Below are positions 43,621 to 51,900 of a DNA stretch of 64,000 nucleotides, in pieces. Numbering within the stretch: the stretch's first letter is position 1; each line of letters begins with the position of its first letter. The notes beneath the pieces were generated by a model, which worked only from the letters and a program-made list of their open reading frames with translations, was not told the DNA's origin and did not search any database. The DNA comes from Chloroflexota bacterium (GTDB lineage Bacteria > Chloroflexota > Anaerolineae > Anaerolineales > VGOW01), in NCBI GenBank assembly GCA_016197225.1, contig JACPWC010000065.1, positions 28,882 to 92,881 of the forward strand. Direction: 5' to 3'. Both the position numbers and the translations under genes were made by a program.

Positions 43621-44571
43621 ATGCTTACTCGACCCCGAATTAACTTCCTCTACGCAGAACCCGACACGCTTGAATCTCGCGTCGGCAACACGCCTCTCAT
43701 CCGTCTCAACCGGGTGACGGCCAACCTGCTGCCGACCGTTCAAGTGTTCGCCAAAGCCGAATGGTTCAACCCCAGCGGCTCGGTCAAAGACCGTCCGGCG
43801 CAAAGTATCATTCGCGACGCGATTGAGACTGGCAAGCTCAACCCGGCTAAAGGCCAACGCCTGTTGGACTCGACTTCGGGCAACATGGGCATCGCGTATG
43901 CCACCTTCGGCGCGGCGCGCGGTCTGGGCGTCACCCTGGCCGTGCCCGGCAACGCCAGCCCGGAGCGGCTCGCCATCCTGCGCGCCCTCGGCGCGGAAGT
44001 CGTCATCACCGACCCGCTCGAAGGCTCGGACGGCGCAATTCTCGAAGCCCGGCGGCTGGCGACAGAGCAACCCGATCGTTACTATTACGCCAACCAGTAC
44101 AACAACACGGCCAACTGGCAAGCGCACTACTTTGGCACCGGCCCGGAGATCATCGCTCAAACGGACAGCCAGGTGACTCACTTTGTAGCCGGGCTGGGGA
44201 CGAGTGGCACGTTTGTGGGCACGGGCCGCCGCCTCAAAGAATACAACCCGGCCATTCAACTGGCCGCCATGCAACCCGACGCGCCGTTTCACGGCTTGGA
44301 GGGATTGAAACACATGGACAGCGCCATCAAGCCGGGCATCTACGACGAAGGTTTGGCCGACGTGAACATCGCAGTGGACACTGAAGAGGCCCAGTGCATG
44401 ACTCTGCGGCTGGCGCGTGAAGAAGGTTTGTTCGTCGGCATTTCGGCGGGCGCGGCGACGGTGGCCGCCCTCAAAGTGGCAAGCACCCTCAGTGAAGGCG
44501 TTGTCGTCACCGTCTTTCCTGACGCCGGATTCAAGTATTTGTCGGAGCGGTTCTGGGGGACAAGCTTGTAA
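43621..44571 (+). CDS. cysM: Cysteine synthase, CysM type (CysO-dependent sulfhydrylase)
   Basis: The 316-residue fold-type II PLP enzyme has the PLP Lys in NPSGSVKDRPAQ, the loop DSTSGNMGIAYA and GLGTSGTFVGTGR. The sequence is close to Mycobacterium CysM, which uses O-phosphoserine and the thiocarboxylate of CysO. The presence of mec and cysO downstream supports that route. ATG 43621 lies right after the attenuator and no strong ribosome site is seen. The longer ORF from 43534 would run through the terminator stem. Confidence 0.9.
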   Translation: MLTRPRINFLYAEPDTLESRVGNTPLIRLNRVTANLLPTVQVFAKAEWFNPSGSVKDRPAQSIIRDAIETGKLNPAKGQRLLDSTSGNMGIAYATFGAARGLGVTLAVPGNASPERLAILRALGAEVVITDPLEGSDGAILEARRLATEQPDRYYYANQYNNTANWQAHYFGTGPEIIAQTDSQVTHFVAGLGTSGTFVGTGRRLKEYNPAIQLAAMQPDAPFHGLEGLKHMDSAIKPGIYDEGLADVNIAVDTEEAQCMTLRLAREEGLFVGISAGAATVAALKVASTLSEGVVVTVFPDAGFKYLSERFWGTSL

Positions 44572-44640
44572 CACAAAGCCACCAAGGCTCCAAGCCACAA
44601 AGAAGACTTTGTGTCTTTGCGCCTTCGTGTCTTCGTGTTG
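44571..44640. repeat. Dispersed palindromic intergenic repeat (ACCACGAAG family)
   Basis: ACACAAAGCCACCAAGG at one end and CCTTCGTGTCTTCGTGTTG at the other form an imperfect hairpin between cysM and mec. Related to 8571-8653 and 15171-15250. Confidence 0.65.
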
Positions 44641-44647
44641 AATCTCT

Positions 44648-45079
44648 ATGTCGCTTATCATCCAAGTCGAGCTTTATGCGCAGATCATCGCCCACCTGCA
44701 AGCCGCCTACCCAAACGAGGGCGCCGGGTTGTTGTTGGGCCAAGCCAATGGAACCGAGTCGGCCAAAACGGTGAAAGCCGTTCTGCCATTCGCAAACAAC
44801 TTCGAGTCCGGCGAGCAATATCACCGCTACCTGATCACCGCCCAGGACATGTTGCAGGGCGAACTCGAAGCCGAAAAGCTTGGCTTGGAGGTGATCGGCG
44901 TCTTTCACTCGCACCCCGATCACCCGGCCCAGGCCTCGGAATATGATCGTGAGTACGCTCTGCCCTGGTACTCGTACCTGATCGTCTCGGTGCAAAAGGG
45001 CCAGGCCGCCGATGCCCACTCGTGGGTGTTGAGCGATGACAGAAATAAATTTACAGAAGAAGCCATCCAACAAACGTGA
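44648..45079 (+). CDS. mec: JAMM/MPN+ peptidase, Mec type
   Basis: The 143-residue protein has the full JAMM zinc motif: Glu24 (NEGAGLLLG), His87-Ser-His89, Ser97 and Asp100 in HSHPDHPAQASEYD. Mec cleaves the cysteine from CysO-cysteine after CysM has loaded it. Because CysO here is fused to another domain, this enzyme might also cut after the internal diglycine; that is inference. It is cytoplasmic. Confidence 0.9.
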   Translation: MSLIIQVELYAQIIAHLQAAYPNEGAGLLLGQANGTESAKTVKAVLPFANNFESGEQYHRYLITAQDMLQGELEAEKLGLEVIGVFHSHPDHPAQASEYDREYALPWYSYLIVSVQKGQAADAHSWVLSDDRNKFTEEAIQQT

Positions 45080-45103
45080 GGCACAGCCCGCGAAAAGAAC
45101 GCG

Positions 45104-45148
45104 AACGTCAAACGTCAAGCATTCACGTTTGTCGTTTGACGTTTGACG
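45104..45148. repeat. AACGTCAAACG hairpin repeat
   Basis: AACGTCAAACGTCAAGC and its inverted counterpart TTGTCGTTTGACGTTTGACG lie between mec and the cysO fusion gene. Copies of the same family lie at 47033-47090 and 56462-56509. Confidence 0.7.
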
Positions 45149-45180
45149 CGAGAGACATTAATCAAGGAGCAATTTCAATC

Positions 45181-45915
45181 ATGCCAACCATCCGCATCCC
45201 AACTCCCCTCCGGCCCTACGCCGGCAACAACGCCGAAATCGCCGTCGCCGGTGAAACCGTCGGCGCAGCCCTGGGCGACCTCACCGTCCGCCACCCCAAT
45301 CTGCGCCAGCACCTTTACAACGACAAAGGTGAACTGCGAGCCTTCGTTAACGTCTTCCTCGGCCAGGACGATGTCCGCCATCTGCAAGGTATCAGTACGC
45401 CGCTCAAAGAAGCCGATCAGCTACGCATCGTGCCTTCGGTGGCCGGCGGCGTGGACAGCAAAGTAGACCACTCTGCCCTGCGCGTCAACCAGACCTTCAT
45501 CATCGCCCTGCTCATCGCCGCCTTTGTGCTCAACAACGTCTGGCTGGCCGCGTTCGTGGCGGTCGTCATGACTCTCGGCACGGCCCTGCGCAAGCCGGGC
45601 TTCAAGCCTGTCTACGATTTGCTCAAGGCCAGAGGCGTTATCAAGCCCGACGTGGTGGCCGACAACCCGGAACCGCATCTGTTCTCGCAAGGACTGGGCG
45701 CGGCCTTCGTCATCGGCAGCGTCATTTCGTTGTGGGCCGGTGCGACAGCCCTCGGCTGGGCGCTGTCGTGGATCGTCATCGGGCTGGCCGCCTTGAACCT
45801 GTTTGGCGGATTCTGCGTGGGGTGCTTTGTCTACTACTGGCTCAATCGCGTCCACGTTCCCGGCTTCGTCAAAGCGCCGCCGCCTGGAACGTTTCCGGGA
45901 ACCAAGCCGAGATAA
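45181..45915 (+). CDS. cysO: CysO-like sulfur carrier fused to DUF4395 membrane domain
   Basis: The 244-residue protein has an N-terminal beta-grasp domain (1-90) that matches CysO throughout: IPTPLRPYAG, GETVGAALGDL, LRAFVNVFLGQDDVRHLQG and a final RIVPSVAGG with the diglycine at 89-90. Instead of ending there it continues (VDSKVDH) into a DUF4395 domain (about 95-235) with four helices and FCVGCFVYYWLNR (CxxC). CysO needs a free C-terminal glycine for adenylation and thiocarboxylation, so processing, or use of a separate CysO, must be assumed. AAGGAG precedes the ATG. Confidence 0.85.
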   Translation: MPTIRIPTPLRPYAGNNAEIAVAGETVGAALGDLTVRHPNLRQHLYNDKGELRAFVNVFLGQDDVRHLQGISTPLKEADQLRIVPSVAGGVDSKVDHSALRVNQTFIIALLIAAFVLNNVWLAAFVAVVMTLGTALRKPGFKPVYDLLKARGVIKPDVVADNPEPHLFSQGLGAAFVIGSVISLWAGATALGWALSWIVIGLAALNLFGGFCVGCFVYYWLNRVHVPGFVKAPPPGTFPGTKPR

Positions 45916-45918
45916 GAA

Positions 45919-46185
45919 GTGCCACGCCAGAAATTCAATGTTGGCGAAACTGCCGAAGTCAACTGCACCTATTTTGAGAATGGGAAGCGGGTGACCGGTT
46001 GGCTGACCGGAAGCGTAGTGGAAGCCGACTTTCGCATGGCGGCAATAAAATTTACGACCGACGTATTCTCCAGCAATGGCTGGCCTGTCCCCGACCGGAT
46101 TTTATGGTGCGCCCACGGCTCACCCAACATCCGGCGGCTATATTCGTTCAATCCGTTGTCAAAGAAAAAAGGAGACTTGCTATGA
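45919..46185 (+). CDS. Small hypothetical protein in the sulfur operon
   Basis: An 88-codon ORF starting GTG, 3 bases after the CysO-fusion stop, and overlapping the next gene by ATGA. The protein looks soluble and beta-rich ([32 protein letters not shown]), reminiscent of a small barrel. The end ([12 protein letters not shown]) is written in a repeat-like sequence shared with 47575. No family was recognised. Confidence 0.5.
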   Translation: MPRQKFNVGETAEVNCTYFENGKRVTGWLTGSVVEADFRMAAIKFTTDVFSSNGWPVPDRILWCAHGSPNIRRLYSFNPLSKKKGDLL

Positions 46186-47030
46186 GCAACTATGCCCGAC
46201 CCGAAGCACTGGTGGACACCCAATGGGTGGCCGAACATTTGAAGGACCCGAAGGTGCGGATCGTCGAGTCCGACGAGGATATTCTGTTGTATGACCAGGG
46301 CCACATCCCCGGCGCAGTGATGATTGACTGGGTGGCCGACCTGAACGACAAAGTGCGGCGCGACTACCTGGGCCGCGAAGGCTTTGAAAAGTTGTGCGCC
46401 GGCAAAGGCATTGGCAACGACACCACCGTCGTCTTCTACGGCGACAAGAACAACTGGTGGGCCTGCTACGCCTTCTGGGTGTTCCAACTCTTCGGCCACC
46501 CCAACGCCAAGATTCTCAACGGCGGACGCAAAAAGTGGATTGACGAGGGCCGCGAACTGAGCAAGGAAATGCCGGCCTACCCGGCGGCCAGCTATCACGC
46601 TCAGGAACGCGCCGACTACAAGATTCGGGCTTATCGCGACCAGGTGCTGGCCCACGTCAACGAGAAGCGCCCACTGGTGGACGTGCGCTCACCCAAAGAG
46701 TTCACCGGCGAACTTTTGCACATGGAAGCCTACCCACAGGAAGGCGCTCTGCGCGGCGGCCATATTCCCGGCGCCAAGAGCATCCCCTGGGCCAAAGCCG
46801 TCAACGAAGACGCCACCTTCAAGTCGGCGGAAGACCTGAAGCAGTTGTACGAAGTCGAGAACGGCCTCAAGCCAGATCAGAACATCATCGCCTATTGCCG
46901 CATCGGCGAACGTTCGTCGCACACCTGGTTCGTGCTCACCTACCTGCTCGGCTATCCGACCGTCCGCAACTACGATGGCTCGTGGACGGAGTGGGGCAAC
47001 CTCGTCGGGGCGCCGATTGAAAAACCGTGA
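46182..47030 (+). CDS. Thiosulfate sulfurtransferase, two-rhodanese CysA/SseA type
   Basis: The 282-residue protein has two rhodanese domains. The C-terminal active loop is CRIGERSS with Cys239, followed by [11 protein letters not shown] and [18 protein letters not shown], which closely matches mycobacterial CysA2/CysA3. It moves sulfane sulfur from thiosulfate to a thiol acceptor and can feed the MoeZ/CysO relay. GGAG precedes the ATG at 46182. Confidence 0.92.
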   Translation: MSNYARPEALVDTQWVAEHLKDPKVRIVESDEDILLYDQGHIPGAVMIDWVADLNDKVRRDYLGREGFEKLCAGKGIGNDTTVVFYGDKNNWWACYAFWVFQLFGHPNAKILNGGRKKWIDEGRELSKEMPAYPAASYHAQERADYKIRAYRDQVLAHVNEKRPLVDVRSPKEFTGELLHMEAYPQEGALRGGHIPGAKSIPWAKAVNEDATFKSAEDLKQLYEVENGLKPDQNIIAYCRIGERSSHTWFVLTYLLGYPTVRNYDGSWTEWGNLVGAPIEKP

Positions 47031-47032
47031 CG

Positions 47033-47090
47033 ACAAACGTCAAGCGACAAACGACTCCCCAACATGTCGTTTCACGTTTGACGTTTGGCT
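47033..47090. repeat. AACGTCAAACG hairpin repeat
   Basis: ACGACAAACGTCAAGCGACA and TTTCACGTTTGACGTTTGG form an imperfect hairpin between the sulfurtransferase and thioredoxin genes. Confidence 0.65.
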
Positions 47091-47115
47091 GATGGTTTGA
47101 TTCTGATTAGAAACA

Positions 47116-47523
47116 ATGGACGTTCTTTCTCGTACTCTCATCACCCTGGCAATATGTTTCGCCGGTTTGGCCGCCTTCCTGCTCCTGTCGCGGGTGACTC
47201 TGCTTCGGGCCAGGAACAAAACCCTGGGTCTGGAGGCGGCCCGCCCCGGCCTGCCCACGATCCTATACTTCACCACGCCGACGTGTGTGCCGTGCCGCAC
47301 TGTTCAAGGCCCGGCGATTGAGTCGGTGGCAAAGGCGCACGGCGGCGACATGCAGGTGATTAAAATTGATGCTCAGGAGCGTCCCGAAGTGGCTGACCAC
47401 TGGGGCGTGTTGAGCGTGCCCACCACCTTCATTCTCGACCGGGGCGGCCAACCGCGCTTCCTGAACGCGGGCGTGACCCGGGCCGAAAAGCTGGAGCGAC
47501 AACTAACTGAGGCCGGGCTTTGA
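47116..47523 (+). CDS. Membrane-anchored thioredoxin-like protein
   Basis: The 135-residue protein has one N-terminal transmembrane helix (about 6-26) and a thioredoxin domain with the active site CVPC (Cys57, Cys60) and cis-Pro in SVPTTF. With CVPC instead of CGPC it may have an altered redox potential. In the operon it probably reduces the sulfurtransferase persulfide or the DUF4395 CxxC; the side of the membrane is uncertain. Confidence 0.82.
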   Translation: MDVLSRTLITLAICFAGLAAFLLLSRVTLLRARNKTLGLEAARPGLPTILYFTTPTCVPCRTVQGPAIESVAKAHGGDMQVIKIDAQERPEVADHWGVLSVPTTFILDRGGQPRFLNAGVTRAEKLERQLTEAGL

Positions 47524-47596
47524 ATCTGACAACGGATAAAATCAAAACAAATCCGCTTCGTTCGTTTCATCCGTTGTCAAAAAATGGAGAAGTATC

Positions 47597-48793
47597 ATGA
47601 GCATCGCGCTCGAACACATTGACCCCAACTCGGTTGAGTTGAGTCACGAAGAAATCAAACGCTACTCGCGCCACCTGATCATGCCCGAAGTGGGCTTGAG
47701 CGGGCAGAAGAAACTTAAGGCCGCTTCGGTATTGCTGGTTGGCACCGGCGGTCTGGGGTCGCCGCTGGCGATGTATCTGGCCGCCGCCGGTGTGGGCCGC
47801 ATCGGCCTGGTGGATTACGACGTGGTGGACGCCAGCAACTTGCAGAGACAAGTCGTGCATGGCACGTCTACCATCGGGAAGTTGAAAGTGGAGTCGGCCC
47901 GCGACCGGATACTGGACATCAACCCCGACATTCGGGTGGATGTCTACAACGAGCTATTCACCTCGGCCACGGCGATGAGAATCGCCAGGCCCTACGACAT
48001 CATCATTGACGGCACGGACAACTTCCCCACACGCTATCTGGTCAATGATGTGTGCGTCTTGTTGGGCAAGCCAAACGTTTACGGCTCGATCTTCCGCTTT
48101 GAAGGACAGGCCTCGGTCTTCTGGGCCGAGCACGGGCCGTGCTACCGTTGTCTGTTCCCAGAGCCGCCGCCACCCGGCCTCGTCCCCTCGTGTGCCGAAG
48201 GCGGCGTGTTCGGCGTCCTGCCCGGCACGGTCGGCACCATCCAGGCTACTGAAGCCATCAAGCTCATCATCGGCGCGGGCGACTCGCTCGTGGGTCGGCT
48301 CCTGCTGTACGATGCGCTGGCGATGACGTTCGACACGGTGAAATTGCGCAAGAACCCCAACTGCCTGGTTTGTTCTGATCATCCGACCGTCACCGAATTG
48401 ATTGACTACGAGCAGTTCTGTGGCATGCCGATGAACGACCATCAGGGCGACGTTGGCTCCGGCGAAGGCTGGGACATCACCGTGAAGGAGTTGCGGCAGA
48501 AGATGGAAGCCAGCGGCGGGGTGAAAAACTTCCGGCTGATTGACGTGCGCGAGCCGCACGAGTGGGAGATCGCCCACATCGAAGGCGCAGAGTTGATCCC
48601 GCTCGGCTCGCTGGCCGCCCACATGAACGAGCTGGACTCGGCCCAGGAGATCGTTCTGCAATGCAAGACCGGCGGGCGTTCAGGCAAGGCCCTTGAACTT
48701 CTGCGCGGCGCGGGCTTTCGCAAGCTCAAGAACCTCAAGGGTGGCATCCTGGCCTGGGCGCGGGAGGTTGACCCGGAAGTGCCGATGTATTGA
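47597..48793 (+). CDS. moeZ: MoeZ-type adenylyltransferase-sulfurtransferase (ThiF-rhodanese)
   Basis: The 398-residue protein has a ThiF/MoeB E1-like domain: ATP loop GTGGLGSPLAMYL, DYDVVDASNLQRQVVH, zinc pairs CYRC and CLVC, and PSCAEGGVFGVLPG. A C-terminal rhodanese domain carries Cys356 in LQCKTGGRSG. It adenylates the diglycine end of CysO/MoaD proteins and converts it to the thiocarboxylate. Its place closes the cysteine pathway in this operon. Confidence 0.93.
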   Translation: MSIALEHIDPNSVELSHEEIKRYSRHLIMPEVGLSGQKKLKAASVLLVGTGGLGSPLAMYLAAAGVGRIGLVDYDVVDASNLQRQVVHGTSTIGKLKVESARDRILDINPDIRVDVYNELFTSATAMRIARPYDIIIDGTDNFPTRYLVNDVCVLLGKPNVYGSIFRFEGQASVFWAEHGPCYRCLFPEPPPPGLVPSCAEGGVFGVLPGTVGTIQATEAIKLIIGAGDSLVGRLLLYDALAMTFDTVKLRKNPNCLVCSDHPTVTELIDYEQFCGMPMNDHQGDVGSGEGWDITVKELRQKMEASGGVKNFRLIDVREPHEWEIAHIEGAELIPLGSLAAHMNELDSAQEIVLQCKTGGRSGKALELLRGAGFRKLKNLKGGILAWAREVDPEVPMY

Positions 48794-48827
48794 TTTTGGA
48801 TTTGAGAATTTGGATTTTTGGATTGGT

Positions 48828-48856
48828 TCGCGGCTCCGATGGAGCCGCGATTTTTT
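48828..48856 (+). terminator. Terminator of the sulfur operon
   Basis: A 10-bp perfect stem TCGCGGCTCC (48828-48837) with GGAGCCGCGA (48841-48850), then six T. The preceding 48794-48827 is a TTTGGATTT-type repeat. Confidence 0.9.
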
Positions 48857-48884
48857 CTCACTCGCCAGAGAGTATAATCATGGC

Positions 48885-50213
48885 ATGTTCATAATAGCAA
48901 AAAATTGGAACTCCTTTGTTGTTATTTCCCTCATCCTGTCTTCATGCACAAAAGTCGATTTGGTTGCTCCGGCACCAATTACGATTCCAGACTTGTCTCC
49001 AACCCCAACTCTTCGCTCCTCAATACCAGCCACGCTGACATTACCGCCTGCCTCACCCACCCCTGAGCCTACCCAGGCACCAACCACGCCAACAATGCCG
49101 CCTATATCACCCACCCCCAAGCCTGCGCAGACACCGACTGCTGTATTAACAGGCAAGATCCTTTACACAGAAGAGAGCGGAGACACTATCCTTGTTCTTG
49201 ATTTGGCGACAGGTGAAATTACGAATTTCCCTCAGCCTGGAAGGCAAATGTGTCCTGGTGGCGGAATTCTCTCGCCAGATGGGCGCTGGCTTGCTATAGG
49301 AGGAGAAGGTTCGCTGTGGATGGTTGACTTAGCAAACTGCGAATATTTCCTCGCAGTTGACATACAAAGTATTGATACCAATTACATCAGCAGTTACGTT
49401 CAAGGCGTCCGTTGGCTCTCAAGCGGTTATGGCTATCTTCACATTGAAACCTGCATACCGCTTGAGTGCTTATATTTATACAATCCCGAAACCAGAATCA
49501 ATCGAAGCCTTGGCGCTCATTACGATGAAGGCGTTTGGTCAAAGGATGATCTTTGCGCAATTGTGGGCGGGCCCTTTTACCCTGAGGTTGTTGCCGTACA
49601 AGAGTATAACATTCATGCATATAACGCGGCAAAAGATTTCCACTACGGAGCCGTCACTGGTGCCTATGAAATTAATCCTCACTGGGGTGCTGAACCATGC
49701 AATTTGATTTACAACCGTTACGAAATTCTGCCGCCTGATCTGGATCAGTTTATCGCCATAACTACCAGAAACTTCGAATCCAATTCCTGGATGCCCGGCC
49801 CGGCTGAAATCTGGCAAGTCGACTCATATACAGGCGTCAACAAGCCGTTGTTGACATCTTCAGATTACAATTTCTATCCAGTGAGCTGGCTCAGCAGCAA
49901 CCTCATCGTCCGACGAATCCCCTATCAAAAGCAAGTTTTCGGCATATTTGGCGGGCCTGACCCGGTTAGCGAAGGCGGTGCTCTTCTACTCTTTGATACC
50001 ACAACCCAAACTCTGACCCCCTATACAGCGCCAATACCCACGCCTGAGTACACGTTTAACCCTCATCCCGACATAATAATTCTGTACGAATCCCTGTCAG
50101 GTGACTATCGCCTTGAGGAAAGATTCGGTAACAACGATTTATGGCTGGTTGAGGCAAATGGGTATGAGAAACGACTTATTGGCTCAGCTGATTCTTACGC
50201 CTACCTCCCCTGA
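48885..50213 (+). CDS. Lipoprotein with beta-propeller-like body, low GC
   Basis: The 442-residue protein has a lipoprotein signal (ISLILSSCTK), a Thr/Pro linker to about residue 85 and repeated beta blocks such as TILVLDLATGEI, WLAIGGEGSLWMVDLA, LYLYNPETR and ALLLFDTTTQTL. These resemble TolB/WD40-type propeller blades. GC content is clearly below the neighbours, suggesting recent acquisition. A TATAAT (48873-48878) ends 6 bases before the ATG, so the message may be leaderless. Confidence 0.6.
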   Translation: MFIIAKNWNSFVVISLILSSCTKVDLVAPAPITIPDLSPTPTLRSSIPATLTLPPASPTPEPTQAPTTPTMPPISPTPKPAQTPTAVLTGKILYTEESGDTILVLDLATGEITNFPQPGRQMCPGGGILSPDGRWLAIGGEGSLWMVDLANCEYFLAVDIQSIDTNYISSYVQGVRWLSSGYGYLHIETCIPLECLYLYNPETRINRSLGAHYDEGVWSKDDLCAIVGGPFYPEVVAVQEYNIHAYNAAKDFHYGAVTGAYEINPHWGAEPCNLIYNRYEILPPDLDQFIAITTRNFESNSWMPGPAEIWQVDSYTGVNKPLLTSSDYNFYPVSWLSSNLIVRRIPYQKQVFGIFGGPDPVSEGGALLLFDTTTQTLTPYTAPIPTPEYTFNPHPDIIILYESLSGDYRLEERFGNNDLWLVEANGYEKRLIGSADSYAYLP

Positions 50214-50385
50214 AAATTTAATGGATTGATGATGGCCCGAAAGGCAATGGCGACGAGCGGCGGCAGGCCAGCCCTGACAGTGCGTTCCATCAATGTTACG
50301 CCATCCTGGGCGCGAAAGGTGAACTCGTGCGTAACGTCCTTGAAGTCAGGGTCTTTGGCGACGAAGGCGAAACGAGTCGGAGATT
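50201..50385 (-). pseudogene. Possible remnant: 3' end of an SRPBCC/polyketide-cyclase-like gene
   Basis: The minus-strand frame ends with AKDPDFKDVTHEFTF, RAQDGVTLMERTVRA and GLPPLVAIAFRAIINPLNFQ, like the last strands and long helix of START/SRPBCC proteins. Upstream of about 50385 the frame runs into a repeat (CAGATTGGCGCAGAT type), so the N-terminal part is missing. The tail overlaps the end of the propeller gene by 13 bases. Confidence 0.35.
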
Positions 50386-50476
50386 GGAACGCAGACGCGA
50401 AGCGCGCAGATTGGCGCAGATATTTCTGAAAAAAATCAGCGACGATCAACGCACAAAGCAGGGTTTTCCCGCTATT

Positions 50477-51685
50477 TCAGGCCGGGCAATCGGGCGGGGT
50501 GAGGGTGAGCGGCGGGCCGGGCGGGCCGGCAAAATCGAAGCAGTCCAACATGTCGCTGGCTTCGGCGTCACGTTCGGTGAGCGGGTCAAGATTGAATATC
50601 GTTTCGATGAAGCGCAAGGTGCTGACGTGCGAGTGAAGCTCGTGCGAGATGTAGCCGCGCCGGGCGTAAGGACTGATGACCAGGCACGGCACACGATGTC
50701 CGTAACGAAACGACGTGCCATCCTTCCAATCTTCAATAGTCGGCGGCTCAACATGATCGTAGAAGCCGCCCCAATCGTCCCACACCAAAAACACCGCCGT
50801 CGTCGGCCATTGCGGGCTACTCATCAACGCATTCAACACTTTAACGGCGTAAGTTTGGGCGTCACACAGGCTGGCCGGCGGGTGGCCGCTCTTTTCGAGG
50901 CCGCCTTCGAGGAAGGATGAGTTAAGCCACGAGACGTTGGGCAGAGTGCCCTGTCCGGCGTCGAGAAAGAATTGCGCATCCTGACGATCCATCGCTTCCG
51001 GGCGGCCAGCTTTGCTTTTGATGTCAGTGAAGATGCCGCCATAATCGCGCCAGGTCAAGCCGCGCGGGTCGAGGCGGTCGGGCAGAGTTGAGATGTCGAG
51101 GCAGAAGTCGGGACAGACATCGCTCGGAAATGGGGTGTTGACGATAGGCGACTGGGCGGCGACGAGCATGAGATAGTTGGGATGCGACGGGCCGCGCACG
51201 TCGGCGAAGAACTTGTCGCACAAAGTGAACTCGCGGGCCAACTGCCAGTAGATCGGTGCAGTGACTTCGTTGTAAGAGCAGGCGGCTTCGGCGGTGGTGG
51301 CTCCGCCCGGCACGAAGGCGTGGTAATGTTGATGCGGCGGATCGGCGAACAAAGCATCAGGGCAATCCTGCCCGGCATATTCGCCGTCCGCGCCGGGGAA
51401 GCCGGCAAACAAACTGTCGAAGGTGTGGTTTTCCTGGATGAAGACGACGATTTGCTTGATGAGGTCGGACGGCGCGGGCGTGGCGGTTGGGGACGGAGTT
51501 GGCGTTGAAGTGGCAGTCGGGGTGAGGGTGAGAGTCGGGCTTGGGGTCGAGGTTGGCGGCTGAACCGTTGAGGAAGTGGTCGGGCTGGGCCGTTGCGTCG
51601 GGGCCGCGCAACCGGCGAGCAGTCCGGCTCCGGTGGTCAGCAGAGTCCGCAGGAAACGTCGGCGTGAAAATGGACTGGCGGGCAT
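50477..51685 (-). CDS. Tat-exported phosphoesterase (phospholipase C/acid phosphatase AcpA family)
   Basis: The 402-residue lipoprotein has a twin-arginine signal (SRRRFLRTLLTTG) with lipobox LLAGC, a Thr/Pro spacer, and a phosphoesterase domain: QIVVFIQENHTFDSLF with nucleophile-region Asn-His-Thr, GPSHPNYLMLVAAQ, FLVWDDWGGFYDHVEPP, and GHRVPCLVISPYARRG. The family hydrolyses phospholipids or phosphomonoesters outside the cell. The ATG at 51685 starts the Tat signal; two extra in-frame starts precede it. Confidence 0.85.
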   Translation of the reverse strand: MPASPFSRRRFLRTLLTTGAGLLAGCAAPTQRPSPTTSSTVQPPTSTPSPTLTLTPTATSTPTPSPTATPAPSDLIKQIVVFIQENHTFDSLFAGFPGADGEYAGQDCPDALFADPPHQHYHAFVPGGATTAEAACSYNEVTAPIYWQLAREFTLCDKFFADVRGPSHPNYLMLVAAQSPIVNTPFPSDVCPDFCLDISTLPDRLDPRGLTWRDYGGIFTDIKSKAGRPEAMDRQDAQFFLDAGQGTLPNVSWLNSSFLEGGLEKSGHPPASLCDAQTYAVKVLNALMSSPQWPTTAVFLVWDDWGGFYDHVEPPTIEDWKDGTSFRYGHRVPCLVISPYARRGYISHELHSHVSTLRFIETIFNLDPLTERDAEASDMLDCFDFAGPPGPPLTLTPPDCPA

Positions 51686-51846
51686 GAGGATCAATGATTA
51701 TACGCGCGAAAGCGACTAATACTTTTCCGGTTTCCGGTTTCCGGTTTTGTTAGTCGCGGCGAGGGGCGGATAGACTGGTATAATCGCCCGTTGGCGGCAA
51801 CTAATTTGGACTTTTTGTGTTGTATTTTTCGCAATCCGCCAAATTG

Positions 51847-51872
51847 TAGGCGGGCGGTAAGTAGCCCGCCTA
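51847..51872 (+). promoter_or_regulatory. Hairpin in the pdhA leader
   Basis: TAGGCGGGC and GCCCGCCTA flank an 8-base loop, 29 bases before pdhA. It may be an operator or an mRNA element. No T tract follows, so it is not a standard terminator. Confidence 0.35.
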
Positions 51873-51900
51873 TCATTCTGTATAGACGAGGTTCTGTTCA

